From the NCBI GenBank assembly GCA_045632485.1, contig JAZQWT010000155.1, forward strand, positions 1-64,000: 64,000 nt of DNA, given 5' to 3'. Each line of letters begins with the position of its first letter. Positions within the stretch are counted from its first letter, which is position 1. Under the pieces are notes generated by a model, which saw nothing but the letters and a program-made list of their open reading frames with translations, was not told the origin of the DNA and did not search any database. The translations under genes were made by a program, and so were the position numbers. Source of the stretch: SIG575 sp045632485 (lineage in GTDB: Bacteria > Bacillota > Clostridia > Oscillospirales > Acutalibacteraceae). Of the stretch, positions 48,370-55,012 are shown piece by piece.

Positions 48370-49210
48370 AATCATATCCCCCGTTATTCAGGAACTCTTT
48401 TAATGCTCTGAGTTTTGTTCTGCTTCCTCTGACTGTGAATTTCAGAGTTAAAATTTCTTCTTCCTCAACAGGCGGTGCTATCGGTTCAGGTGTAGGCGGT
48501 GTGAGTGTTTCAATAACCGTTTCAACCTTTTCAGCCGCTTTTTTCTCCGCTTCGGCTCTTGCTCTGCGTTCTTCTTCTTTTGCCTTTGCTGCTTCAATCG
48601 CTCTGTATTTCTCGGCAACAAAAGTTATTGATTTACTCGCATTAAGGAATGAAAAACCGTCAGATTTCTTATAAAGAAAAAGAATCTCGTCTTTGTGTTC
48701 CTGTGTATCTATTAACTTCAAATCATCACAAATGCGGTCAATAAACGCCTTTGCCTTTTCTTTAAGGCTTTTTTTGCTTGCCGATAATGTAACGCTGATA
48801 CCTGCATTTTCAAAAGAAATAAAATCAATATTCTTGCTTGTAAGATATTCGTCAAAGTAGGCTTTAATTTCAGCCGCTTTTTCTTCTTTTAATGTATTTT
48901 CAACTTCATCAATCTTGCCTTTCAGGTCAGTATCACCTTTTTTGAACACTGTTGTTATACATTCCTTGTATTTGTCCTCAAACTGTTCATAAGGTGTCAT
49001 TACTGCCTTTTTTACCGCTTTTCGCTGTTCTTCAAAAGCCTGATATTCCTTGTTCAGTTCAGCACGGATTTTCTTAATTTCCGCAACAGTGTCCTCGGTA
49101 CATACAAGGCTCATTGCATTATTTACCCTTTCGGTAACATCTGCTTTGATTAACTCTAAGCGTTCCTCGATTTCGGGCAACTGCTTTACAATCATAATTT
49201 CATTGCTCAT
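48362..49210 (-). CDS. DUF1351 family protein
   Basis: A 282-residue protein with an N-terminal KQLPEIEERLELIKADVTERV and a charged coiled coil (KKIRAELNKEYQAFEEQRKAVKKAVMTPYEQFEDKYKE). A Lys/Glu-rich middle is followed by the C-terminal strand-helix TLKFTVRGSRTKLRALKEFLNNGGYDYE. DUF1351 genes regularly precede recT in Firmicutes phages and are thought to assist recombination. Confidence 0.88.
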   Translation of the reverse strand: MSNEIMIVKQLPEIEERLELIKADVTERVNNAMSLVCTEDTVAEIKKIRAELNKEYQAFEEQRKAVKKAVMTPYEQFEDKYKECITTVFKKGDTDLKGKIDEVENTLKEEKAAEIKAYFDEYLTSKNIDFISFENAGISVTLSASKKSLKEKAKAFIDRICDDLKLIDTQEHKDEILFLYKKSDGFSFLNASKSITFVAEKYRAIEAAKAKEEERRARAEAEKKAAEKVETVIETLTPPTPEPIAPPVEEEEILTLKFTVRGSRTKLRALKEFLNNGGYDYE

Positions 49211-49404
49211 TCTTTTACCTCTTTAATATCAAAAACTTTCTTAACATATTCAGCCTGCGAATTATATGGCATATGTAACACTGCGTTTTCCAACAACTGC
49301 AAGCGTTTCTCTTTTGCTATCAATTCTTCGTATCTACCAACCTCAATTTCGGTAGTAAGTACAGTTAATGTCACATCACCACATTCAACTCTCGTTGTTC
49401 CCAT
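49207..49404 (-). CDS. Hypothetical 65-residue protein
   Basis: From ATG 49404 (MGTTRVECGDVTLTVLTTEIEVGRYEEL...), RBS AAAGAGGTCTTAAAA. Beta strand then helix. It overlaps the DUF1351 gene start by four bases and the small gene upstream. Confidence 0.68.
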   Translation of the reverse strand: MGTTRVECGDVTLTVLTTEIEVGRYEELIAKEKRLQLLENAVLHMPYNSQAEYVKKVFDIKEVKE

Positions 49405-49516
49405 TTTTAAGACCTCTTTCTTTGTATTTGTTCGCAAGGTATTCTACTAACCTTGTATTATTTATGTATTCCTGCTCGATTAATTTAACGGTGACTTTTC
49501 GGTGTTTCCCACGCAT
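49385..49516 (-). CDS. 43-residue basic protein
   Basis: ATG 49516, product MRGKHRKVTVKLIEQEYINN...EYLANKYKERGLKNGNNES. It overlaps the next gene by 20 bases and follows the XRE gene almost directly. The RBS lies inside the XRE gene end (GAAAGGGAAAAGTAAA). Confidence 0.58.
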   Translation of the reverse strand: MRGKHRKVTVKLIEQEYINNTRLVEYLANKYKERGLKNGNNES

Positions 49517-49517
49517 T

Positions 49518-49733
49518 TTACTTTTCCCTTTCTTCTTTTTTCATCAGGTTATACATTTCGCTGTCAGGCACATTAAACTCACGCTGTAAGTTCTCCCAAA
49601 AAGTATGTGAACCGTCACGCTCTCCGTTCTCTATCAGCGTGTATGTAGTTCGGCACACTTTTGTTCGCTTTGCCATTTCGCCCTTTGTGAGTTTCTTTTC
49701 ACAGCGAAACATATATAAATTATGTCTTGGCAT
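49518..49733 (-). CDS. Cro-like XRE-family regulator
   Basis: A 71-residue HTH protein: NLYMFRCEKKLTKGEMAKRTKVCRTTYTLIENGERDGS, then FWENLQREFNVPDSEMYNLM. The single HTH domain and the position in the early left operon, opposite the C1-like repressor, suggest a Cro or accessory regulator. RBS GGGAGGTGATTAA. Confidence 0.82.
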   Translation of the reverse strand: MPRHNLYMFRCEKKLTKGEMAKRTKVCRTTYTLIENGERDGSHTFWENLQREFNVPDSEMYNLMKKEEREK

Positions 49734-49752
49734 TTAATCACCTCCCTTCAAA

Positions 49753-49776
49753 ATGTTTCAAAACGACACATTAAAG
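49753..49776. repeat. Dispersed gene-end motif, copy 4
   Basis: Plus strand ATGTTTCAAAACGACACATT(AAAG), between the stop of the 53-residue gene and the XRE regulator. Confidence 0.5.
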
Positions 49777-49779
49777 CCG

Positions 49780-49941
49780 TCAGTTTTGATAAATTCGTGT
49801 TTTGACCTGCTTTACATCGAATCTGTGCTTGTTATCAGGTGTAGTTATTTCTATGCTGTCTGCATACTCCTGAACATAAACAACATCACAGAATGTTGCT
49901 ATAGTTTCGCTTGTTTTCTTGTCATACACAAATGCTTTCAT
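49780..49941 (-). CDS. Hypothetical 53-residue protein
   Basis: ATG 49941 with AGAGAGGGTATAAA upstream. MKAFVYDKKTSETIATFCDVVYVQEYADSIEITTPDNKHRFDV... is a beta-rich small fold. Unknown function. A conserved intergenic element lies just upstream. Confidence 0.62.
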   Translation of the reverse strand: MKAFVYDKKTSETIATFCDVVYVQEYADSIEITTPDNKHRFDVKQVKTRIYQN

Positions 49942-49964
49942 TTTATACCCTCTCTTTTTTCTCG

Positions 49965-50024
49965 CAACGGGCTTGTGACCGCTGCCGCCGCATTACTTAA
50001 GGACTGTGCCCTTCATCACTCTGC
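49965..50024 (-). repeat. Conserved intergenic element, copy 3
   Basis: CGCAGAGTG, AAGGGC, TAATGCGG, GGTCACAAGCCCG in the same order as copy 1 (38279-38386). Its first bases overlap the stop codon of the gene at 50016-50186. A GGGC/GCCC pairing is possible. Confidence 0.55.
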
Positions 50025-50186
50025 GATTATAAGAGTGCCTTCCTTGATTTTTGTTTGCTTCCAATTGTTGTAATCTCTTTCGTTGAATATTGCAAAAGAA
50101 TTTTTACGATATATATTTTCTAATTGTTCCTCTGTTACTTTTCTTCTGACATTTGTGATACTATTGATTATTGTGTAATTCTGCAT
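50016..50186 (-). CDS. Hypothetical 56-residue protein
   Basis: ATG 50186 preceded by GAAAGGAAGTAAGAA. MQNYTIINSITNVRRKVTEEQLENIYRKNSFAIF... GTLIIAE. Mixed alpha/beta; no family recognised. Confidence 0.62.
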   Translation of the reverse strand: MQNYTIINSITNVRRKVTEEQLENIYRKNSFAIFNERDYNNWKQTKIKEGTLIIAE

Positions 50187-50207
50187 TGTTCTTACTTCCT
50201 TTCATAT

Positions 50208-50248
50208 CGGGCGGTTTTGCCGCCGCCCTTCGGCTTTTTCACTCTGCG
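50208..50248 (-). repeat. Conserved intergenic element, copy 2 (short form)
   Basis: CGCAGAGTG, AGCCGAAGGGC, then a GGCGGC...GCCGCC-type hairpin. It lies between the stop at 50253 and the ribosome site of the next gene; lacks the GGTCACAA block. Confidence 0.5.
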
Positions 50249-50252
50249 ATTT

Positions 50253-50498
50253 TTACTTCTGCAAAGTGTAAGTGTAAGAATAACTATAAGCACCTTTTGA
50301 CTGTTCTACTGTCAGTTTGTCGCCGTACTTTTTAATAAGGTGTTCTTTGTACGCTTCTTGTGCCATATTGTTGCGGGTGTGACCGATACAGTCAATGTAA
50401 ACTTTGACTTTTTCGCCCTGCTCTAAAGCGGCACAAACCTCATTAAATCGTGATTCGTAAAAATCGTTTGCACAGTTGATAAATTTAGGTTCTTTCAT
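50253..50498 (-). CDS. Hypothetical 81-residue protein, first gene after an early promoter
   Basis: MKEPKFINCANDFYESRFNEVCAALEQGEKVKVYIDCIGHTRNNMAQEAYKEHL... TYTLQK. An alpha/beta fold with a Gly-His-Thr loop. It follows conserved early promoter copy 3. Small proteins of this type are common in early phage operons; role unknown. Confidence 0.7.
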   Translation of the reverse strand: MKEPKFINCANDFYESRFNEVCAALEQGEKVKVYIDCIGHTRNNMAQEAYKEHLIKKYGDKLTVEQSKGAYSYSYTYTLQK

Positions 50499-50569
50499 TT
50501 TCTTTACCTCTTTCTTTAATTTTCAATGTTCGCAGCAAAAGCACCAACACGGTTTCTTTTACTATATTT

Positions 50570-50598
50570 AGTATAACACTTTTGCAATACAATGTTAA
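50570..50598 (-). promoter_or_regulatory. Conserved early promoter, copy 3
   Basis: TTAACA, spacer TTGTATTGCAAAAGTGT (17 bp), TATACT on the minus strand, with the same GTCTA flank as copies 1 and 2. Confidence 0.8.
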
Positions 50599-50639
50599 TA
50601 GACAAACTGTAAACATTATATGAACAATTTGTAAACAAG

Positions 50640-50663
50640 TGCTAACAAATTGACACATTCAAA
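50640..50663. repeat. Dispersed gene-end motif, copy 5
   Basis: Plus strand TGCTAACAAATTGACACATT(CAAA), right after the terminator of the first leftward gene. Confidence 0.55.
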
Positions 50664-50665
50664 TT

Positions 50666-50690
50666 AAAAAAAGGGGGGGCATTTTCGCCC
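50666..50690 (-). terminator. Intrinsic terminator after the first leftward gene
   Basis: Minus strand GGGC-GAAAAT-GCCC, extended by C and followed by T7. It overlaps the stop codon at 50690 and isolates that gene from the next early promoter. Confidence 0.72.
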
Positions 50691-50887
50691 TATGCTATCT
50701 TAAAAATATCATCTATGTGCTTTTCCCATTCGTTATATGTAATTAATCCGAACTCAACGGCAAGGTCAACCGCTCCAAGTGCTTTTGTAGCCAACACTTT
50801 TCTATGTGATGTATCTTTCATTTCTTTAGCATATTTAATATCCTGTTTCAATCTATCCTGCACGGTGTACCCTCGCTTGTTCTTCAT
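50690..50887 (-). CDS. Hypothetical 65-residue protein, first gene of the lytic side
   Basis: MKNKRGYTVQDRLKQDIKYAKEMKDTSHRKVLATKALGAVDLAVEFGLITYNEWEKHID... Helical. It is the first gene read from the leftward promoter facing the repressor, the position of an early switch gene (for example an antirepressor or cro partner). No family recognised. Confidence 0.68.
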   Translation of the reverse strand: MKNKRGYTVQDRLKQDIKYAKEMKDTSHRKVLATKALGAVDLAVEFGLITYNEWEKHIDDIFKIA

Positions 50888-50935
50888 TGTGTCACCTCGT
50901 TATAATTTTCAGATATTTGCTAACTGTCGTAATCA

Positions 50936-50964
50936 TTATATTACAATAGAAATTTCAAATCAAT
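50936..50964 (-). promoter_or_regulatory. Leftward (lytic) switch promoter
   Basis: TTGATT, 17-bp spacer, TATAAT on the minus strand. Back to back with the rightward repressor promoter; the 50-bp AT-rich gap between them (repeats of GCAAAAAGCAACAAATG / GCATTTTG) is the likely operator region. Confidence 0.72.
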
Positions 50965-51015
50965 AGCAAAAAGCAACAAATGTTCGCATTTTGTTTTATG
51001 GTATTTGCATAATGT

Positions 51016-51044
51016 TTCACATCGTTATCATTTTGTGTTACTAT
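51016..51044 (+). promoter_or_regulatory. Rightward promoter for repressor and integrase
   Basis: TTCACA, 17-bp spacer, TACTAT on the plus strand with TGTGT just before the -10, an element shared with other promoters in this phage. It drives the lysogeny genes. Confidence 0.68.
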
Positions 51045-51108
51045 GATTATGTTGTTACCTGCCTCGGTACACAACTACAATCCCATAGAAAGGAGTGTAT
51101 TATCTTCA

Positions 51109-51429
51109 ATGTCAACCATAGGTAGCAAACTAAAAACTTTAAGAAAGGGGAGAAAACTCACACAAGTTGAATTGTCCGAAAGATTAAACCTGAGTCGTGC
51201 GACAATTTCTAATTATGAAGTCGGACGCAGAACACCGCACCTATCCGAATTACACCGCTTTGCAGAGTTCTACGGTGTAGGGCTTGACTACTTCGGAGTA
51301 GAAACACAAGATGAAAGTTTTGAATTGTTAAGCCGTGCCAAAAGTGTATTTACAAGCAATGAACTATCAGCAGAAACAAAAACACAACTTTATAAAGAGA
51401 TTATGAAAATGTATTTAGAAGAAGTTTAG
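51109..51429 (+). CDS. C1-like repressor (XRE family)
   Basis: From ATG 51109 (MSTIGSKLKTLRKGRKLTQVELSERLNLSRATISNYEVGRRTPHLSELHRFAEFYGVGLDYF is the HTH domain region), 106 residues. A short C-terminal helical part (LYKEIMKMYLEEV) replaces the LexA-like peptidase domain of larger repressors. It sits opposite the lytic operon and immediately before the integrase gene. AAAGGAG lies about 14 bases upstream of the ATG. Probable master repressor of lysogeny, though induction must work without self-cleavage. Confidence 0.82.
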   Translation: MSTIGSKLKTLRKGRKLTQVELSERLNLSRATISNYEVGRRTPHLSELHRFAEFYGVGLDYFGVETQDESFELLSRAKSVFTSNELSAETKTQLYKEIMKMYLEEV

Positions 51430-51447
51430 TTGGAATGGAGTGATAAA

Positions 51448-53064
51448 ATGGCAAGTATGATACGAACAATAGAAAGAAAAAAGAAATACAGGAAAACCGC
51501 TGTTGCTTACGGACGATTTTCTTCCAATAACCAAAGGGAAGAAAGTATTGACGCTCAAATGAGGGCAATCCGTGAGTATTGCGAAAGAGAAAACATTGAA
51601 TTAATTGCAGAGTTTAAGGATGAAGCCATAAGCGGCAAGACTGATAATCGGGAAGATTTTCAGAAAATGGTTAGTCAATTGTTAAAAGGGCATTTGCAAG
51701 CGGATTTTGTTTTGGTTCATAAGTTTAACCGTTTTGCCCGTAACAAATATGATAGTGCCTTATATAAGAAGAAGTTAAAAGATGTTGGAATAAAGGTTAT
51801 ATCCGTAAGTCAAAAGATTGATGATACTCCTGAAGGTGAGTTATTAGAGGGCTTTCTTGAAACAATCGACCAATACTATTCCGCTAACCTTGCAGTAGAG
51901 GTCAGAAAAGGATTAAGAGAAAATGCCCTCAAAGGTAAACACGCAGGCGGTCAAGTTCTTTTCGGATATTCACTTGATGAAGAAGGATATTACAGACCGA
52001 ATGAAAACGCAAGAATTGTTAAGAGGATATTTGAAGAATATGCCGCAGGTTATCCAAAAACCGAAATTTGCGAAAGACTTAACCAAGAGGGATACCGCAA
52101 TCAACGGGGCAAGAAATTCAATACCCGTACTCTGTATGACTTGCTGAGAAATGAAAAGTATATCGGCAACTATATTTATACAATCGAGCAAACAGAAACA
52201 ATCAGACTTGACGGTATAATCAAAAATCCACCTATTGACCGTGAATTGTGGGACACTGTTCAAAAGTTATGTCACAAGTCAGCAATAAGAGGTAGGCAGA
52301 GAAAACAAAAGCGAATCTACTTCCTTACGGGCAAAGCATACTGTGAACATTGCGGTGCTCACATATCAGGTGCAGGTTCAAAGCGTTCCCGAAACGGTGC
52401 TTTGAATTATTATTACAAGTGTGTAGGCAAGGTGAAACACAAAAACGGTTGCACGAATCCAAGCATCAATAAAGATTGGTTTGAACCGAGAGTGTTAAAA
52501 ACAGTTATCAATGCGGTAATGTCTGATGATAAAATTAAACTCATTGCAAAACAGGCTTATGCAGAAGTTTTAGCAATGAGAGATACGCCCGTTGTAACTA
52601 CTGCACAACTCAAAAAAGAATTGGCACAAATCCTCACAAGGCAAGAGAGATTAACAGAGTTATATCTTGACGGGGAAATGAACAAGGCTATGCTTGATGA
52701 AAAGAACGGCGAACTGTCACGCCGCAAATATATTATCGAAGAAGAATTAGAAAAAAGAAAAAACATAGCCGAAGCCGATGATATAACGCAAGAGGATATT
52801 GAACAATTCATCACCGATTTTATGGAGGATATTAAAAACAACTATTCCCCTGCTGACGATGAATTTATGAGGATTATGTTTGCGACCTTTGTTGAGAAAG
52901 TTGTTATCGGCAAAGAAAAAATCACCGTCCATATCCATACGCCTTTTAGCCGTATGGGTGACGGTGATAACGAGCGGTTTACGGGGGTAATCCAAAAGTT
53001 AGAACCCGTCAAAATAGAACGGTCTTTCCCCCGAAAAAAGCATATTCACGGAAAAAATATGTAA
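51448..53064 (+). CDS. int: Large serine recombinase (integrase)
   Basis: 538 residues from ATG 51448 (RBS GGAGTGATAAA). N-terminal catalytic domain: AVAYGRFSSNNQREESIDAQ with catalytic Ser25, then LVHKFNRFARNKYDS. The recombinase domain is ALKGKHAGGQVLFGYS...TLYDLLRNEKYIGNY. A zinc beta-ribbon (AYCEHCGAHISGAG...YYKCVGK) and a long coiled coil follow, and the protein ends in PVKIERSFPRKKHIHG. It integrates the phage at a host attB. The attP site should be close but I could not identify it. Confidence 0.95.
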   Translation: MASMIRTIERKKKYRKTAVAYGRFSSNNQREESIDAQMRAIREYCERENIELIAEFKDEAISGKTDNREDFQKMVSQLLKGHLQADFVLVHKFNRFARNKYDSALYKKKLKDVGIKVISVSQKIDDTPEGELLEGFLETIDQYYSANLAVEVRKGLRENALKGKHAGGQVLFGYSLDEEGYYRPNENARIVKRIFEEYAAGYPKTEICERLNQEGYRNQRGKKFNTRTLYDLLRNEKYIGNYIYTIEQTETIRLDGIIKNPPIDRELWDTVQKLCHKSAIRGRQRKQKRIYFLTGKAYCEHCGAHISGAGSKRSRNGALNYYYKCVGKVKHKNGCTNPSINKDWFEPRVLKTVINAVMSDDKIKLIAKQAYAEVLAMRDTPVVTTAQLKKELAQILTRQERLTELYLDGEMNKAMLDEKNGELSRRKYIIEEELEKRKNIAEADDITQEDIEQFITDFMEDIKNNYSPADDEFMRIMFATFVEKVVIGKEKITVHIHTPFSRMGDGDNERFTGVIQKLEPVKIERSFPRKKHIHGKNM

Positions 53065-53096
53065 TTAGCATTATATCACGAAACAACACAATAAAT

Positions 53097-53119
53097 AAAG
53101 GCGGTTCTATACCGCCTTT
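53097..53119. terminator. Hairpin after the integrase gene
   Basis: AAAGGCGGT-TCTAT-ACCGCCTTT, a 9-bp stem 33 bp after the integrase stop. Plus-strand T-tail is short, so termination may be partial and the small downstream genes may be co-transcribed. Confidence 0.6.
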
Positions 53120-53132
53120 AAGGGGTGGTTAT

Positions 53133-53414
53133 ATGAACGCTGTAATTTATGTCTGCGATAACTCTGAAACAAGCATATATCAAAAATACAACGAATGTGC
53201 AAGATTTGCAAAACACTATGGTTATTCTATCTATTCCAAAGTGCTTGACTTCTCAAATAATGAGTTTCATAAGGCTGTCGATAAAGTCACTTTTAATGAT
53301 GATGTTTCTTGCCTTATCGTTTATGATAAAAAAAGCATAGGTGATTATGAAACATCTTTATTCTATCAAATCTATTTTGATAAATTCGGCAAAAAACTAA
53401 TATCTGTCTATTAA
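53133..53414 (+). CDS. Miniature resolvase-domain-like protein 1
   Basis: A 93-residue protein matching the fold pattern of the serine-recombinase catalytic domain: NAVIYVCDNSETSIYQKYNECARFAKHYGYSI at the start, VSCLIVYDKKSIGDYETSLFYQI, and a final KKLISVY. The strand-helix order resembles IYxRxS...C..A...G......LIV.....I.R....Y......F.K.G..L.SV. The catalytic Ser/Arg positions are not conserved. Perhaps a regulator or directionality partner of the integrase. Confidence 0.72.
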   Translation: MNAVIYVCDNSETSIYQKYNECARFAKHYGYSIYSKVLDFSNNEFHKAVDKVTFNDDVSCLIVYDKKSIGDYETSLFYQIYFDKFGKKLISVY

Positions 53415-53426
53415 TAGGAGGACACT

Positions 53427-53663
53427 ATGAAAAGCGAAAAAGAGTTGTTTGACCTTGCAAGGCTTATGTTTCACATTAATCTTGATTTAAGCAAAGAAAC
53501 TATAAATTCATTTGAAAGAGGAGAATTAAAGGAAAAAGCAAGCGAAATAAGAAACACTGTTTTGAAGAAAGGCTATGATGTTGATAAGTTTATGAATTAT
53601 CAACAGATGTACAAAGAAATGTCTATGCACGAATACTTTGAATTTATAAAAACACTTGAATAG
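53427..53663 (+). CDS. Hypothetical 78-residue helical protein
   Basis: MKSEKELFDLARLMFHINLDLSKETINSFERGELKEKASEIRNTVLKKGYDVDKF... HEYFEFIKTLE. All helical; it lies between two miniature resolvase-like genes with AGGAGG sites throughout. A candidate accessory factor of the same system. Confidence 0.7.
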   Translation: MKSEKELFDLARLMFHINLDLSKETINSFERGELKEKASEIRNTVLKKGYDVDKFMNYQQMYKEMSMHEYFEFIKTLE

Positions 53664-53674
53664 GAGAGAATAGT

Positions 53675-53968
53675 ATGAAAAAGGCTATAATTTATGTACG
53701 GGGTCATAACAAGGAAAAGCAAGAGGTGTTTTGTAAACTATATGCCGCAGAACAAGGTTATAAGGTTTTGTTCACAACAGATGATATTCAAGCGGTGCGT
53801 AATTGTGAAGTCCTTTTAATTTCTAACTCTTCAAGAATCTCAAGAGATAAATTTAAGTATTATGAGATTGTAAATGATTTGAAATCAAAAGGCATTAAGG
53901 TTGAGAGTGTTGCACATCAAGAAAATTCTGCTGAATATCTCTTTTTTACACGGGAGTTGCTGAGATAA
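53675..53968 (+). CDS. Miniature resolvase-domain-like protein 2
   Basis: A 97-residue protein: KKAIIYVRGHNKEKQEVFCKLYAAEQGYKVLF, CEVLLISNSSRISRDKFKYYEIVNDLKSKGIKVESV. This is clearly a serine-recombinase-like layout (IIYVRG; NSSRISRD; LKxKGIKVESV), closer to canonical than protein 1, but the R-x-S is R-G-H and there is no DNA-binding domain. Two such genes downstream of a large serine integrase is unusual. Confidence 0.75.
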   Translation: MKKAIIYVRGHNKEKQEVFCKLYAAEQGYKVLFTTDDIQAVRNCEVLLISNSSRISRDKFKYYEIVNDLKSKGIKVESVAHQENSAEYLFFTRELLR

Positions 53969-53974
53969 AAAAGT

Positions 53975-54001
53975 GAGGGGCTGTTATAGCCCCTCTTTTT
54001 T
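53975..54001. terminator. Bidirectional terminator between convergent blocks
   Basis: GAGGGGCT-GTTAT-AGCCCCTC followed by TTTTTTG on the plus strand and preceded by A-rich sequence. It ends the integrase-side operon and the right-arm operon ending at 54005. Confidence 0.9.
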
Positions 54002-54004
54002 GTT

Positions 54005-54247
54005 TTATTCTTCCCTTACCACAATACAAACAATTTTTTCGTGATAAAGAGTCTTGTATATAAGATATGAGCAATAACCGTCTATCAGGTTATAATCCTT
54101 ATCAATATATACAGGCGATAATTCACCTTTGTTTATGTAGTCTGCAGTCTTGAGGATTAATTTTTCAGGCTTAGGCGTACATTCAAGAAAGTCGGCAGGG
54201 ATTTTGATTTTTTCAATATCTACTCTTTTGTGCTTTGCTCTTAACAT
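54005..54247 (-). CDS. Small ParB-like domain protein
   Basis: An 80-residue protein: VDIEKIKIPADFLECTPKPEKLILKTADYINKGELSPVYID, then DYNLIDGYCSYLIYKTL and KIVCIVV. This follows the ParB/sulfiredoxin fold (I..I.....r.....K......i...G....piyvd...LiDGy.Ryl). It stands at the end of the NAD operon. It may be a standalone ParB-like nuclease or ATP-binding domain; function unknown. Confidence 0.75.
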   Translation of the reverse strand: MLRAKHKRVDIEKIKIPADFLECTPKPEKLILKTADYINKGELSPVYIDKDYNLIDGYCSYLIYKTLYHEKIVCIVVREE

Positions 54248-54262
54248 TACTTACCCCCTCCT

Positions 54263-55012
54263 TCACTTGTTGCTGTATGGAAATACGGGCATAGGCTGAA
54301 GTTTGAAGAGATTTTTTGTGTGCATATCATCAATCTTTGCTTTAATGTCCTTATTCTTGCAAAAACCTGTCCTTATGTATTTGTTCAGCACTTCATAGGT
54401 GAAGCCGAAGTTATCTTCATCTGTTACCCCACAAAGACCGTCTGAGGGTGTTTTATACACCAATTTATCAGGCAAGCCACATTCAACACCTATTGCTATT
54501 ACTTCATCACTTGTCAGCATTGCCAAAGGACTGAAATCACCTGCACTGTCACCGTATCTTGTAGAATATCCGATATAATCTTCAGATAAGTTGCAGGTAT
54601 TCGCCACTCTACCATTGTAAGACTGAGATACAGCATAGAGTGTAGTCATTCGCACTCTTGCAGGAAGATTGATTGAAGATTGTTTGCTCCAATTTCCCTG
54701 TAAGTTATATCTTACTGCGTGTTTGATTCTGCGAACAACAGGGTGAATGTCAATGCAGATACTTTCTATTTCTAAATGCTTAACCAACATTTCTGAATAC
54801 TCAATATCGCTTTGTTCGCCGTTAGGCATAAGCACTCCAAGCACCCTATCTTTCCCAAGTGCTTCAACACAAAGAGCCGCCACAACAGAACTGTCTTTGC
54901 CACCTGATATGCCGATAACTGCATTGCAATCCTTGCCGTTTTCAGCGAACCAATCACGCACCCACTGTACACAATCATTCTTGACTTTTTTTGCATTGAA
55001 ATTCTCAATCAT
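54263..55012 (-). CDS. nadE: NH3-dependent NAD+ synthetase
   Basis: 249 residues from ATG 55012. PP-loop AVIGISGGKDSSVVAAL (31-47), then LGVLMPNGEQSDIEYS, ANTCNLSEDYIGYSTRYGDSAGDFSPLAMLTSDEV and PSDGLCGVTDEDNFGFTYEVL, all diagnostic of NadE. It amidates nicotinate adenine dinucleotide to NAD+. Single-domain size means ammonia, not glutamine, as donor. It is the last enzyme of the phage's four-gene NAD cassette and overlaps the NAMPT stop. Confidence 0.95.
   Translation of the reverse strand: MIENFNAKKVKNDCVQWVRDWFAENGKDCNAVIGISGGKDSSVVAALCVEALGKDRVLGVLMPNGEQSDIEYSEMLVKHLEIESICIDIHPVVRRIKHAVRYNLQGNWSKQSSINLPARVRMTTLYAVSQSYNGRVANTCNLSEDYIGYSTRYGDSAGDFSPLAMLTSDEVIAIGVECGLPDKLVYKTPSDGLCGVTDEDNFGFTYEVLNKYIRTGFCKNKDIKAKIDDMHTKNLFKLQPMPVFPYSNK

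Noticed and set aside
53030..53140. Phage attachment site attP next to the integrase
   Set aside because: Serine integrase attP sites are often close to the gene, but I could not define a core or flanking inverted repeats with confidence, and no attL/attR pair is visible.
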